Virus record (IMG/VR): IMGVR_UViG_3300017788_002882
Coordinates: 1 to 64,000 of that record
Reading direction: 5' to 3' (one strand)
Length of the DNA stretch: 64,000 nucleotides
Source: a virus
Shown in pieces: positions 32,539-41,127 of the stretch (positions are counted from its first letter, which is position 1; each line of letters opens with the position of its first letter). The notes beneath the pieces were generated by a model. It searched no databases. It was not told where the DNA came from and saw only the letters and a list, made by a program, of their open reading frames with translations. A program made the position numbers and the translations under genes.

Positions 32539-33403
32539 ATTTTGAATTGTTGATAGATTCTATAAATGATTCCACTTTGTTTTTAGCATCCTGTATGAAA
32601 GAGGAATCATTACTTTCAGACAATTTACTCAGGTGCATATCAAACTTTGTAAAATCAAGTTTATTAAGATTGTTCACAAATGAGGTCACAAACTCTTTGT
32701 TATTTTTATTTTCTCTTACTTTAATGAAATAATACCTAAAAGTTGTGAATATCTCAAATAAATCTTCCAATGCCCATCCATCACTCAACATGTATTGCTC
32801 GGTGGTATACTTATCTTTCATGTCATAGAGTTTGATATTATCATTTAACGCTAAAACATTGAACTCATGGTAGAAACCAACCTTTTTATGTTCCCCTGAG
32901 GTACATTCAGTTTTGTCTATAAGATAAAGTAAAAGACCGTTCTTTACATAGTTCTTGAATATGGTTGAGTTATTTTTTGTAGTTGTACACCATTTAGTGT
33001 TTGCTCCATATTTTATTGACCCTTTGTGAGTCAAAGGTTGGAGTAAGATATATCTTTCATTCTCAAGAATTACATTGATGTGTTCTTCTCTATTGAAAGA
33101 TTTTTCTTCTTTGGCTTCCTCAGCCATATCTAAAACTAAAAGTAAATTTCCAAAGTTTCCATAATAATCTTTGGAATAGATGTCTTTGTTTTCGATGAAA
33201 GGTAAAAGATTATGAAACTTGTTTACAGACTCAACAATACTGCCAGTGGTCCTGTAAGGTCCATCAGTTTTCCTGTCTTCCCAAGTTTTCAACATAAAAT
33301 CCAAATATTTTTTGGTTGCAGTTGTGTCTGCTTCCACGAATTTGTTGAAGCTGGAACTGGAAACGGATGAGTATCTTTTTTTCAATTCATCTACCTTTGA
33401 CAT
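32513..33403 (-). CDS. Phage protein with NTKWCTT-type domain (296 residues)
   Basis: The ATG at 33403 (MSKVDELKKRYSSVSSSSFN) is chosen because a Bacteroidota-type promoter lies just upstream and inside the longer frame. Near residue 140 it has YGANTKWCTTTKNNSTIFKN and LLLYLIDK. This is the same arrangement as in the LRR-type protein at 10623-11966. I have seen such WCT...Y..LY.I domains in several large phages, without a known function. It opens the recombination operon. Confidence 0.65.
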   Translation of the reverse strand: MSKVDELKKRYSSVSSSSFNKFVEADTTATKKYLDFMLKTWEDRKTDGPYRTTGSIVESVNKFHNLLPFIENKDIYSKDYYGNFGNLLLVLDMAEEAKEEKSFNREEHINVILENERYILLQPLTHKGSIKYGANTKWCTTTKNNSTIFKNYVKNGLLLYLIDKTECTSGEHKKVGFYHEFNVLALNDNIKLYDMKDKYTTEQYMLSDGWALEDLFEIFTTFRYYFIKVRENKNNKEFVTSFVNNLNKLDFTKFDMHLSKLSESNDSSFIQDAKNKVESFIESINNSKYAIRKTEN

Positions 33404-33427
33404 ATTAATTTGATTTTGAAGTATTAA

Positions 33428-33458
33428 CAAAGATAATAATTTTTTTCCGAAAATCAAA
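33428..33458 (-). promoter_or_regulatory. Bacteroidota-type promoter for the gp47/gp46 operon
   Basis: TTTG (33458-33455), 19 bases, TATCTTTG (33435-33428) on the minus strand: an exact consensus match. The TTTG overlaps the T tail of the preceding terminator. Confidence 0.8.
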
Positions 33459-33477
33459 AAAACCACCCGAAGGTGGT
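33459..33477 (-). terminator. Rho-independent terminator with TTCG loop
   Basis: On the minus strand ACCACC (33477-33472), a TTCG tetraloop, GGTGGT (33467-33462), then TTTTTT. It lies four bases after the stop of the nuclease gene. Confidence 0.85.
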
Positions 33478-33481
33478 GTCA

Positions 33482-34324
33482 TTACTTTAGATATTTTTTC
33501 ATATCCATTCCCATGATGATGTCAACAACTTCTTGAGGTACTTTGTATTCATCGAAGTTTGAATCCTCTTTGAGATGGGAAATCACACATCCATAAAGTT
33601 TAAGATTTTCATACTTTGTGCCCTCCAACATCTTCAATAATAACTTACCATAAAAAGGTAGTTGAAGATAATAGTGACCCAAGGCGGTGTCAGGAAAATT
33701 TTGAAATGGTTCGAACAATCTATTTGTGTATTTCGTAGTCAAAAAGTTTTTTGGTTTATTTGTTTTGTAATCTGTAATTACAAGTCCGAAATCACTTTTA
33801 TCACGATTCATCATTATCCATACTTTATCTGGTTGTCCAACATATCCCAAGTCAGGATCTCCAAGCACCATTTCCGTGTCCAATAGGACAGCTCCCCTTT
33901 CTTCCATCAGGTCCAAGTACTTTTTACCTGCAACAACCATATTATCCCCCTTCATTATCTGTGATAGGTCACAGCGATAGACAGGTTGTCTTAGTTCTTT
34001 ATAACTACCATTCCTCTCAATCAATTCTTTTTCGAGAAGAAAGTGTACTCTTGAACCCATGTTGGTGGAATAGTCACCAGCAGCCGCCCATGATTCTTTC
34101 AATCTTTCAGCTTCCTCGGGGTCTCCACCAGATTTCTTGAGTGCAGCTTCATCTAAAGGAAACTCTTCATAAAACTTCTTGAGGATTTTGGATACTGACG
34201 GGTAATCAGTTCTTCCTCTCATGGTGTAGATGTGATTGTCTTCTTCGAATACCAATCCCAATTGTTGTTGTCTATCAGAAATAATCTCACGAATTTCTGA
34301 TGCAATCATTTTCAAATCTGTCAT
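33482..34324 (-). CDS. PD-(D/E)XK nuclease, RecB/Cas4-like
   Basis: The ATG at 34324 (MTDLKMIASEIREII) directly follows the primase stop and is preferred over an upstream ATG inside it. The protein (280 residues) has the RecB order: GSRVHFLLEKELI (motif with His), GYVGQPDKVWI (Asp), ITDYKTNKPK (D-x-K) and YYLQLPFYGKLL (QxxxY-like). Metal-dependent exonuclease or endonuclease activity is expected, perhaps in replication or host-DNA degradation. It lies in the primase-RuvC operon. Confidence 0.85.
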   Translation of the reverse strand: MTDLKMIASEIREIISDRQQQLGLVFEEDNHIYTMRGRTDYPSVSKILKKFYEEFPLDEAALKKSGGDPEEAERLKESWAAAGDYSTNMGSRVHFLLEKELIERNGSYKELRQPVYRCDLSQIMKGDNMVVAGKKYLDLMEERGAVLLDTEMVLGDPDLGYVGQPDKVWIMMNRDKSDFGLVITDYKTNKPKNFLTTKYTNRLFEPFQNFPDTALGHYYLQLPFYGKLLLKMLEGTKYENLKLYGCVISHLKEDSNFDEYKVPQEVVDIIMGMDMKKYLK

Positions 34325-34325
34325 T

Positions 34326-35240
34326 CTATCTAATTTCGTAATAGTAATCGTCAATTTGACCTTTGAGGTCACAAACGTCTTTGTCGAGTGGTAATTTAAC
34401 AATTTTTATTTTATTATACAACCTTCCTCCATTCAATTCATGATATACTCGGAGTCCATCCTCGAATGCATCCCCATCACAACATATAATAATTTGGGCG
34501 TTTGCCTTGGTATATAATGTTTCGAACAATAATTTACTCATCTTCTTTCCCAACATTACAATCGAATTATCGAGAAAGAACGAATCGAAGGCTCCCTCAC
34601 ACAAATATATATCCTTGTTCCAATCAATCAAACTCTCATTGAAGATAATCTCATCTTTTGGAACTGAAGGGTTTTTGTATTTCATTTTCTTGGAAACCCA
34701 TGCTCGTGCGACAAAGTAGTTGAGAGTCCCTTCCTTATTGAAAGATGGAACAATGATTCTGTACGCGAAGTCACCGCTTACTGTATATCCAATTTTGAAT
34801 CTTTCAATCATTTCGTCGGTCATTCCTCTTGACTGAAGATATTTGTAAGCTTCAATGTGTGGAATGAATCTTGGGTTGGAATCTTTAAATGTGGTGAAAC
34901 CCTCAGGTAATCTGAGTTTGGGTCGTCTGACATCATCCTGTTTGAGTTCTTCAGGTTTAATGAGGTTGTATACCTTCTTCTGACTTTTGGTTGCGTATTG
35001 GTCGAAAAGTTTCCCGAGTGGTCCATGTGTTCCGTGCGTCTCCCCACAAGACCAACACTTATATACATGTTTACCATAATTTATTTCGAGGTTCCCTTTC
35101 CCGTCTCCACTGTCCAATCCTTTTTCTTCTGCACAGACAGGACAGTCAAATGATATTTGACCTTTTGACTCATAGTGTTGGTGTGGGTCACCAAGGAACT
35201 CAGTCAACAATTCTACCAATACATCAACCTCGTCAGACAT
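34326..35240 (-). CDS. 61: DNA primase, DnaG/gp61-like, zinc-binding and TOPRIM domains
   Basis: The 304-residue protein has an N-terminal zinc ribbon (FDCPVCAEEKG and YKCWSCGETHG) and, near residues 215-265, a TOPRIM domain: DIYLCEGAFDSFF with the catalytic Glu, and IIICCDGDAFEDG with the metal-binding DxD. It should synthesise RNA primers on the lagging strand with a phage helicase, as T4 gp61 does. It is slightly shorter than gp61. The gene lies in the operon with the nuclease and RuvC genes. Confidence 0.9.
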   Translation of the reverse strand: MSDEVDVLVELLTEFLGDPHQHYESKGQISFDCPVCAEEKGLDSGDGKGNLEINYGKHVYKCWSCGETHGTHGPLGKLFDQYATKSQKKVYNLIKPEELKQDDVRRPKLRLPEGFTTFKDSNPRFIPHIEAYKYLQSRGMTDEMIERFKIGYTVSGDFAYRIIVPSFNKEGTLNYFVARAWVSKKMKYKNPSVPKDEIIFNESLIDWNKDIYLCEGAFDSFFLDNSIVMLGKKMSKLLFETLYTKANAQIIICCDGDAFEDGLRVYHELNGGRLYNKIKIVKLPLDKDVCDLKGQIDDYYYEIR

Positions 35241-35253
35241 TTATATATTATAA

Positions 35254-35406
35254 TCAATTTTCGGGGTTTAATCCAACCACGTGTTTCCTCCACCACTTCA
35301 TGATTGGATGGGACTCATCAAAATATTTTTCGATGAAGTAAAAACAAATGAGAAAACAAAACGTGATGGCAACGCTTGTCAGGTAGAGATATATTAAGTA
35401 GTCCAT
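35254..35406 (-). CDS. Small membrane protein (50 residues)
   Basis: ATG at 35404-35406, TGA at 35254-35256. One transmembrane segment (LYLTSVAITFCFLICFYFI) is followed by a charged tail with HPIMKWWRKHVVGLNPEN. It overlaps the next upstream gene by 13 bases and lies 13 bases before the primase gene. Function unknown. Confidence 0.65.
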   Translation of the reverse strand: MDYLIYLYLTSVAITFCFLICFYFIEKYFDESHPIMKWWRKHVVGLNPEN

Positions 35407-35759
35407 TTCACTTTAGTTAAATCTGTGATATATTTCAAATCAATTCCGAAAATGAGCACTCGATCTCTTACTCCGTCGAAACAATTTTTTTTCAAAAATC
35501 GATTGAGCTTCACTTTCGAAACTCCCTTACCGAAGGAAACAACTTCTTCGTAACCAAACCACTGTAGTTGCATTCCAATTTGTGCTAAAATTTTACCACG
35601 GAAAATCACATCGACTTCCTCACGTCCTGTATATTTACGATAGCCTGTGATTTGAATTTCCCCTTCCATGTGTTTGGTCTTGATGGGAAATTTGCCATAT
35701 TTTTTGGCAACCTTTTTCAATGTTCTGATTTCGGGAGAGTTTATTGCGTATCGAGCCAT
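35394..35759 (-). CDS. Hypothetical basic protein (121 residues)
   Basis: A Lys/Arg-rich protein with beta-rich centre: MARYAINSPEIRTLKKVAKK, EIQITGYRKYTGREEVDVIF and GIDLKYITDLTKVKWTT. No family recognised; it may bind nucleic acid. It is the first gene behind an exact Bacteroidota-type promoter and heads the primase operon. Confidence 0.6.
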   Translation of the reverse strand: MARYAINSPEIRTLKKVAKKYGKFPIKTKHMEGEIQITGYRKYTGREEVDVIFRGKILAQIGMQLQWFGYEEVVSFGKGVSKVKLNRFLKKNCFDGVRDRVLIFGIDLKYITDLTKVKWTT

Positions 35760-35763
35760 GGGA

Positions 35764-35794
35764 CAAAGATACTAAAAAAAATCAACTTACCAAA
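35764..35794 (-). promoter_or_regulatory. Bacteroidota-type promoter for the primase operon
   Basis: TTTG (35794-35791), 19 bases, TATCTTTG (35771-35764) on the minus strand, an exact match. The -7 element ends four bases before the ATG at 35759. It overlaps the 3' end of the RuvC-like gene. Confidence 0.75.
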
Positions 35795-36389
35795 TTTCTT
35801 TCATCTTCATATAACCAAGTGCTGCACAATAAGCGTCAGTTTGGTCAAAATTTTCTTTTTTCAAAGTATTGTTCTTAGTATATTGCCATGTAATTTGTGG
35901 TTCTCGTTTTGCAACCAATTCCCAAATAACGACCTTCTTGTCAATGTCTTTTGGCATACCACCAAACAAAACATATTTGTCTTTGTCATTGGGTTGAACT
36001 AAGTGAGGAAAAGCGAATTTTCTTGAATTGTAGGTTGAAATGAATTCAGGTACAACACCCAAGACATCGTAAACCTCCTTACAAATGAGGGTATTGAATC
36101 TCATTAAAGCCCCCACGGTGTATACGTTATTAGAATTCAATAATGGTTCTTCAATTACAACATATTGAATTCCCATTCCCTTGTAAGATTCCAACTTTTC
36201 TCGAAAGATTCGACCTTTCAACAATAATTCTTCAATCTTATTTTCTACTTTTGGTTTCGGTATTGGAGAAATGTGGGTTAGTTCTAATAAATTTCCACTT
36301 TCGATGTCAAATAATGACCAACCGATAGTTTTTGTTGATACATCCAACCCAAGTACTTTGGGTGAATCCTTTTTAATTTTTCTTGACAT
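35787..36389 (-). CDS. RuvC-like Holliday-junction resolvase
   Basis: The 200-residue RNase H-fold protein has catalytic motifs VLGLDVSTKTIGWSLFD (Asp16-like), YVVIEEPLL (Glu) and the C-terminal Asp pair in FDQTDAYCAALGYM. These define RuvC-type resolvases, which cut four-way junctions and could replace T4 gp49. The gene lies three bases after the stop of the following structural gene. Its natural partners are the gp46/47 and RecB-like genes of this window. Confidence 0.8.
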   Translation of the reverse strand: MSRKIKKDSPKVLGLDVSTKTIGWSLFDIESGNLLELTHISPIPKPKVENKIEELLLKGRIFREKLESYKGMGIQYVVIEEPLLNSNNVYTVGALMRFNTLICKEVYDVLGVVPEFISTYNSRKFAFPHLVQPNDKDKYVLFGGMPKDIDKKVVIWELVAKREPQITWQYTKNNTLKKENFDQTDAYCAALGYMKMKEIW

Positions 36390-36391
36390 AC

Positions 36392-38578
36392 TTAGAAATC
36401 TAGCTTAACCACAAACTGCTGAATCCCTTGTCTGAGTTCAGGAGATTGTAGTTTAGAAATAACAATAAGATCTTTATTCTGATCGTAAAGCCCAATTTCT
36501 GTTATATATGATTTTGTTCCTCGGGTCCATGTTGGATTCGAGGTATTTGTGAATTGATTGTTATTCAAATTTATCAAATACTTCATTTCATAAATGGTTG
36601 CAGAAATGTCTGTCTCGAAGTTTCCATAAAAATAGTACTCATCACCAAAGTTCAATTCTCCTGTTTCTCCGTTCAACGGAATATCCAAATAGTTTTGTAG
36701 TTGATAAGCTGATGCATTGTTGTAATCATCTAAGTCAATTTGGAAAGTTGTACCAGTCAAAGATGATTGGGTGATGTATCCATTCGAAAGTGTCATTGCC
36801 GATGTCACATCTATTTGTCTCCAAAGAGTTGGTGACGGTCTTGTATCACCAGTAACCATTTGGCAAATGATTTTCATTGAGGTTGCTGTATATCCTGTGA
36901 ATTGATTGGTTCCCAAGAATCCGAATTCTCCTCCAAACCTCACAGCGACATTTTGAGTGTTTGCCGTAACTGTGTTGTTTGCCGCAACCACTGAATAGTA
37001 ATTACAATGTAATGAACTTGTTACACCCGTTTCTGATTCAAATAAATAACTTACCCAAAGTCTTTCCAATGGGTTCGACATCAAACCAGTATTGTTATTC
37101 CCCGTAGCACAAATGTTTGGAGTAATTAAACTCAACTTAGGTGCTGGTAAAGTGAAATTTCTATTTGACTTATAAGATAATGCTGCAACCACTTCCTCAT
37201 CATCGATTACAATAATTTCTTGGTCAGGAAAAACTTTACCAATTCTATTCAGATTATTGTTACTATCAGCATTAGTATCCCACAAATGGAAATATCTTAT
37301 ACCTGGGTCATTCATATCTAAATTTTTTGTAGATTTGATGTAGAATGGTTTACACAAATCGTAGTTTGGTGGGTCGATGTAAAATGTTTGACCGATGGTT
37401 GTTCCTGTCGATTTGTGCCACATCAAAGTTGGGATGTTCAATTTGAAGTGTCTTGCTAATCCAATATCATCCGTAGGATTTTGTGGGTCAAATGGTTGAG
37501 TTGAAAACTTTTCTCCGTATATGTGGTCAATATCCTGATTGGTGTAGTGAATAATAGCAATGGCTTTTTGGTCTTGAGGTCTAACTACAATTTTTTCATC
37601 GAATGAATTGTAATAAAAAACTTGACTCGTATCAGTCTGACCTGATGGTTCGTTGTATCCCAAATATTCTTTAGTACCTATATAAGACACCGAACCGAAC
37701 TTTGTATAATCTTCATAGGTACTACTGAATAGACCTGCTGGACTTTCTGTCCACGGAATGTTCATATTCCAAATGGGAGTATTTTCTCTATTAGATACAT
37801 CACAAGGGGATTCAAAATTCAATGTATCTGTTTGCCAATATGGTGCTGGTGTAACAAAGTCATAGAGTTCTGTCATCCCCGAAGGATAAACATACATTCT
37901 TGCAAAGTTAGTTTGAATCGGTAAGAAATCGTAGGTAGGTAAAGCTCTATCTAACGTCAAAGTGAAAGTACTTCCTGTAGTCCCCGTAACAGGACTCATG
38001 TTTTGGATTCTATACGTTAGGATTTGATTCGTTCCAAAAGTTCCACACCCACCATTACCATCATATACAATAGTCACAAAGTCATTAATGGATGGTGTCC
38101 CTGAGAATAAACAGCTTGTTGGTGAATTGTCAAATTCAATTTGCATTGAGGTTTGGCCTGAAAGGGTTGACATATCAACCCAATAACTTGAGGTCAATGT
38201 GTAAGCCGTTGTTGTCTGAATTTGAGTTGTACCCGTAGTGAAAAATCCCTTCACTCCCGCTGAGTTATAAACCTGTTGGAAGTTACTATCCATGAACGGA
38301 ATACCATAAGTATTACCAGTTGTACCTTGAACGTAGTATGGATACTTAATGTTCTGTTTGTTTGACTGCGGAGAACCTGTGTCGTTTTGTGCGTTGAACG
38401 CTGGCATCAATATATTATTATTGGTTTGGTTGTAATTCGGAACTGCAGTATAACTTACCTCACTATCACCAATTTGAAAATAAGATATGTTGAAATTTCC
38501 CTGAGACAAATTTCTCCTTCCTACATCAGTTAGACGAGTGTTAATCAATCCTGCAGTATTTTTAATAATATATGCCAT
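36392..38578 (-). CDS. Large virion-type protein (728 residues), possibly baseplate or tail fibre
   Basis: Begins MAYIIKNTAGLINTRLTDVG, and is rich in Thr, Ser, Asn and Gly with many beta-type segments (TTAYTLTSSYWVDMSTLSG, GETGELNFGDEYYFYGNFE). There is no signal peptide or enzymatic motif. Composition and location in front of the Thr/Pro-rich proteins suit a tail or baseplate protein; no family is recognised with confidence. A TATTTAT-type element precedes it. Confidence 0.55.
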   Translation of the reverse strand: MAYIIKNTAGLINTRLTDVGRRNLSQGNFNISYFQIGDSEVSYTAVPNYNQTNNNILMPAFNAQNDTGSPQSNKQNIKYPYYVQGTTGNTYGIPFMDSNFQQVYNSAGVKGFFTTGTTQIQTTTAYTLTSSYWVDMSTLSGQTSMQIEFDNSPTSCLFSGTPSINDFVTIVYDGNGGCGTFGTNQILTYRIQNMSPVTGTTGSTFTLTLDRALPTYDFLPIQTNFARMYVYPSGMTELYDFVTPAPYWQTDTLNFESPCDVSNRENTPIWNMNIPWTESPAGLFSSTYEDYTKFGSVSYIGTKEYLGYNEPSGQTDTSQVFYYNSFDEKIVVRPQDQKAIAIIHYTNQDIDHIYGEKFSTQPFDPQNPTDDIGLARHFKLNIPTLMWHKSTGTTIGQTFYIDPPNYDLCKPFYIKSTKNLDMNDPGIRYFHLWDTNADSNNNLNRIGKVFPDQEIIVIDDEEVVAALSYKSNRNFTLPAPKLSLITPNICATGNNNTGLMSNPLERLWVSYLFESETGVTSSLHCNYYSVVAANNTVTANTQNVAVRFGGEFGFLGTNQFTGYTATSMKIICQMVTGDTRPSPTLWRQIDVTSAMTLSNGYITQSSLTGTTFQIDLDDYNNASAYQLQNYLDIPLNGETGELNFGDEYYFYGNFETDISATIYEMKYLINLNNNQFTNTSNPTWTRGTKSYITEIGLYDQNKDLIVISKLQSPELRQGIQQFVVKLDF

Positions 38579-38581
38579 TTT

Positions 38582-38591
38582 CTATAAATAG
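38582..38591 (-). promoter_or_regulatory. TATTTAT-type upstream element
   Basis: CTATTTATAG on the minus strand, three bases before the ATG of the 728-residue virion-type gene. Confidence 0.3.
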
Positions 38592-38604
38592 TTGTTCTGT
38601 TTTT

Positions 38605-41100
38605 TTATGATATAGGTCCGAAGTCACAATTTACCACCACAGTGAGACAAGTCACATTTGATGGGTTGTTAGTATCTCTCAATCCAAGATAAACTGTACC
38701 ATTAGGTACGTAAAGATAATCTTTTGTATCTCCTGGTAATGTGTTGAATACTCCATTCAACGCATCATTACAAGTTAGATAATATGTGTCAGTCATATCG
38801 TATTGTCCTGACCCACCAACTATTCCTGTTACGAATACCGAATTAATTCCCTCGAATCCACAAAGTACCGTTGTGTTTGCAAATAATGGTTTGGATGGAA
38901 CATTACCCGTTGAACTAAATGTTACAGAATTACTGTTGATTGAGTTAGTTCTTGAATCCGCAACAACTGTACAACATTGACATCCATTAACACTTACTTG
39001 AGTAAACTGTGCAAATATTTCTTGTGTCAAGTTAGTAATACAATTACTTTGGGAATTGGTCTGTCCACTTGTTATTGACAACACTGAGGTGTCAGTAATT
39101 AAGACAGGACTGTTGTTAGAAATTTGTAATTGGTAAGTGTCAGCTTCTGTAACAGCAGTGAAAGTTTCAGGACTACAATTAGGTCTGCTTCCAAACTGAG
39201 TCGCAGTTTGTGTAGTTGATGGTGTTTTTGTCACCCCACCCTGTGTGATGTTAAATGTATCAGTAATCAATCCAGTACCAGGACCATTGTAAGTCTTGAT
39301 AGATGATATTGTAAGATTGAAGGACACCGTAACACCTGGTGGTAATGGAGGAGTACTTACAACTTGATAGTAAGTTGTACGTGAATTATAGTTACTCAAC
39401 GAAATCGATTGGGTCGCCAAAGTATTTGCGCTCAATGAAAGTTGATAAGTAATTGGTTGTTGGTTGAAACCAACAGTAGCAGTTACTATTTGTGTATTCC
39501 CCGCTGAGTCTCTTACAGTTATGTTGTAAGTGCCAGCACAAAGATCTTCAAACACATTGGTCGATTGATAAGTTGAACCTCCATTGATGGAGAAAAGGTA
39601 TGGTGCATTTCCGAACCGAACATTTACGGTTATGTCTCCATTACAGTCGGAAACAGTGTCACATGAGTTATTATTTACTGAAAGATTCACTTGCATTGGG
39701 ATTACTGCAGGACACACCCCTTGAGTCATTGTTACACTATAAGTGTTCAATCCACCAGCTATTACCCATCCTGACAATGGTACTGATGCAGAGGAAGTGG
39801 AAATAAATAAACCTCCTCCAACAGGATTGAACGCCACATTCGGGTCAGATCCTCTAACTTCCCATCTCGATTGAGAAGGATTCCATACTATGTTGTATTG
39901 ACCGTCGCTTGTGGTCCACGTAGTTCTTCCATTTCTCATTCCGTTGCAAAGGAACTGTAAAGGTCCATATGCTGTTGATGTACTTACTGCAATCAAACAT
40001 AGTTGAGGACAAACTCCTGAAGGTGTTACAGTCGGTGTCACAGTTGGGCTTGGTGTAATGCTTGGGGTTGGTGGGAACAAACTACATACAGTTGACGCAG
40101 TGTAATCACCATAATAATCTACAACTGTCACTTGATAATTACCCTGTGGAATTCCTACTAATGTTTGAGTTCTTTGACCACCCTCCCAATAAATAGAATA
40201 TGGTGTTGTACCACCAGTTATTGTTAATGACAACACCCCATTTAATGAATTCGGGGAACTTGGAATTGTAATTGGATTACATCTTACTCCCATATCAAAT
40301 AAAGTGAAAACTTCACAATCATTTTTCAACCTAACAACCGCACTGTTACTTGGAGTTGGACTAGAAGATAAAGTTGGTGTCGGAGTTTTTGTGGTTGTAG
40401 GAGTAAATGTTGGAGTGGTAGTATTGGTCGGAGTTAATGTAGGAGTCTGAGTCGGAGATGGGGTCGGGCAACTAACTGATGCGACAACATTTAATTTTAC
40501 AACACCATTCGATGGTTTTGTATAATCCAATGTAACAGACAATCCACTCTGAGTTCCACTTTGAACTACACCACAACAATCAGTATAGAAATAACTTGAA
40601 CCAGGATTGACTGAAGTAAAACCTTGGCCACATAATATAGGGGTCGGACTTGGAGTCGCATTAGGTGTTCTTGTTTGAGTCTGAGTTTGAGTTGGGGATG
40701 TAGTAACGGTAGGTGTGGCTCTTGGGGTTTTGGTCGGAGTTACTGTCGCTGTTTGAGTCTGTGTATTTGTCGGTGTAACTGTAGGTGTGGCAGTTGAAGT
40801 TGGAGTAATCGCAGGATAGCAAGATGAATTATCAGTACATGGATTACCAGTATCAGTTACTATGATTCCCTCAATCAGAAGTGTGTCACCGAAAAATCCA
40901 TACTTGAACGTAGGAGTACCTAATGCAGATGAACAGATGTAAAAAGCAAAAGAACTTCCTAAATTTGTACTTGGTAAATTGAGGGCAATACTACTATCAG
41001 CTTGACCATTACAGTCAGTATAAACCACATATAAATCTTGACCTTCACTAGTGGCTAATGAATAGGGTACTTCAATATAATAACAGGTACAAACCGACAT
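38605..41100 (-). CDS. Cys-rich tail protein with Thr/Pro linkers and SprB-like repeats (831 residues)
   Basis: The N-terminal domain begins MSVCTCYYIEV with YTDCNGQ, a module shared with the 1070-residue neighbour. Thr/Pro-rich linkers (ATPTVTPTNTQTQTATVTPT) connect globular domains. Two SprB-like repeats are visible: TGGTTPYSIYWEGGQRTQTL with GNYQVTVVDYYG near residues 285-335, and NAPYLFSINGGSTYQSTNVF with GTYNITVRDSAG near 500-545. SprB repeats form the gliding adhesin of Flavobacteria. A tail-fibre or receptor-binding role is inferred. The DNA shows many synonymous repeat variants. Confidence 0.6.
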   Translation of the reverse strand: MSVCTCYYIEVPYSLATSEGQDLYVVYTDCNGQADSSIALNLPSTNLGSSFAFYICSSALGTPTFKYGFFGDTLLIEGIIVTDTGNPCTDNSSCYPAITPTSTATPTVTPTNTQTQTATVTPTKTPRATPTVTTSPTQTQTQTRTPNATPSPTPILCGQGFTSVNPGSSYFYTDCCGVVQSGTQSGLSVTLDYTKPSNGVVKLNVVASVSCPTPSPTQTPTLTPTNTTTPTFTPTTTKTPTPTLSSSPTPSNSAVVRLKNDCEVFTLFDMGVRCNPITIPSSPNSLNGVLSLTITGGTTPYSIYWEGGQRTQTLVGIPQGNYQVTVVDYYGDYTASTVCSLFPPTPSITPSPTVTPTVTPSGVCPQLCLIAVSTSTAYGPLQFLCNGMRNGRTTWTTSDGQYNIVWNPSQSRWEVRGSDPNVAFNPVGGGLFISTSSASVPLSGWVIAGGLNTYSVTMTQGVCPAVIPMQVNLSVNNNSCDTVSDCNGDITVNVRFGNAPYLFSINGGSTYQSTNVFEDLCAGTYNITVRDSAGNTQIVTATVGFNQQPITYQLSLSANTLATQSISLSNYNSRTTYYQVVSTPPLPPGVTVSFNLTISSIKTYNGPGTGLITDTFNITQGGVTKTPSTTQTATQFGSRPNCSPETFTAVTEADTYQLQISNNSPVLITDTSVLSITSGQTNSQSNCITNLTQEIFAQFTQVSVNGCQCCTVVADSRTNSINSNSVTFSSTGNVPSKPLFANTTVLCGFEGINSVFVTGIVGGSGQYDMTDTYYLTCNDALNGVFNTLPGDTKDYLYVPNGTVYLGLRDTNNPSNVTCLTVVVNCDFGPIS

Positions 41101-41127
41101 TTATAAATTAATTATTTTCTATAATTA

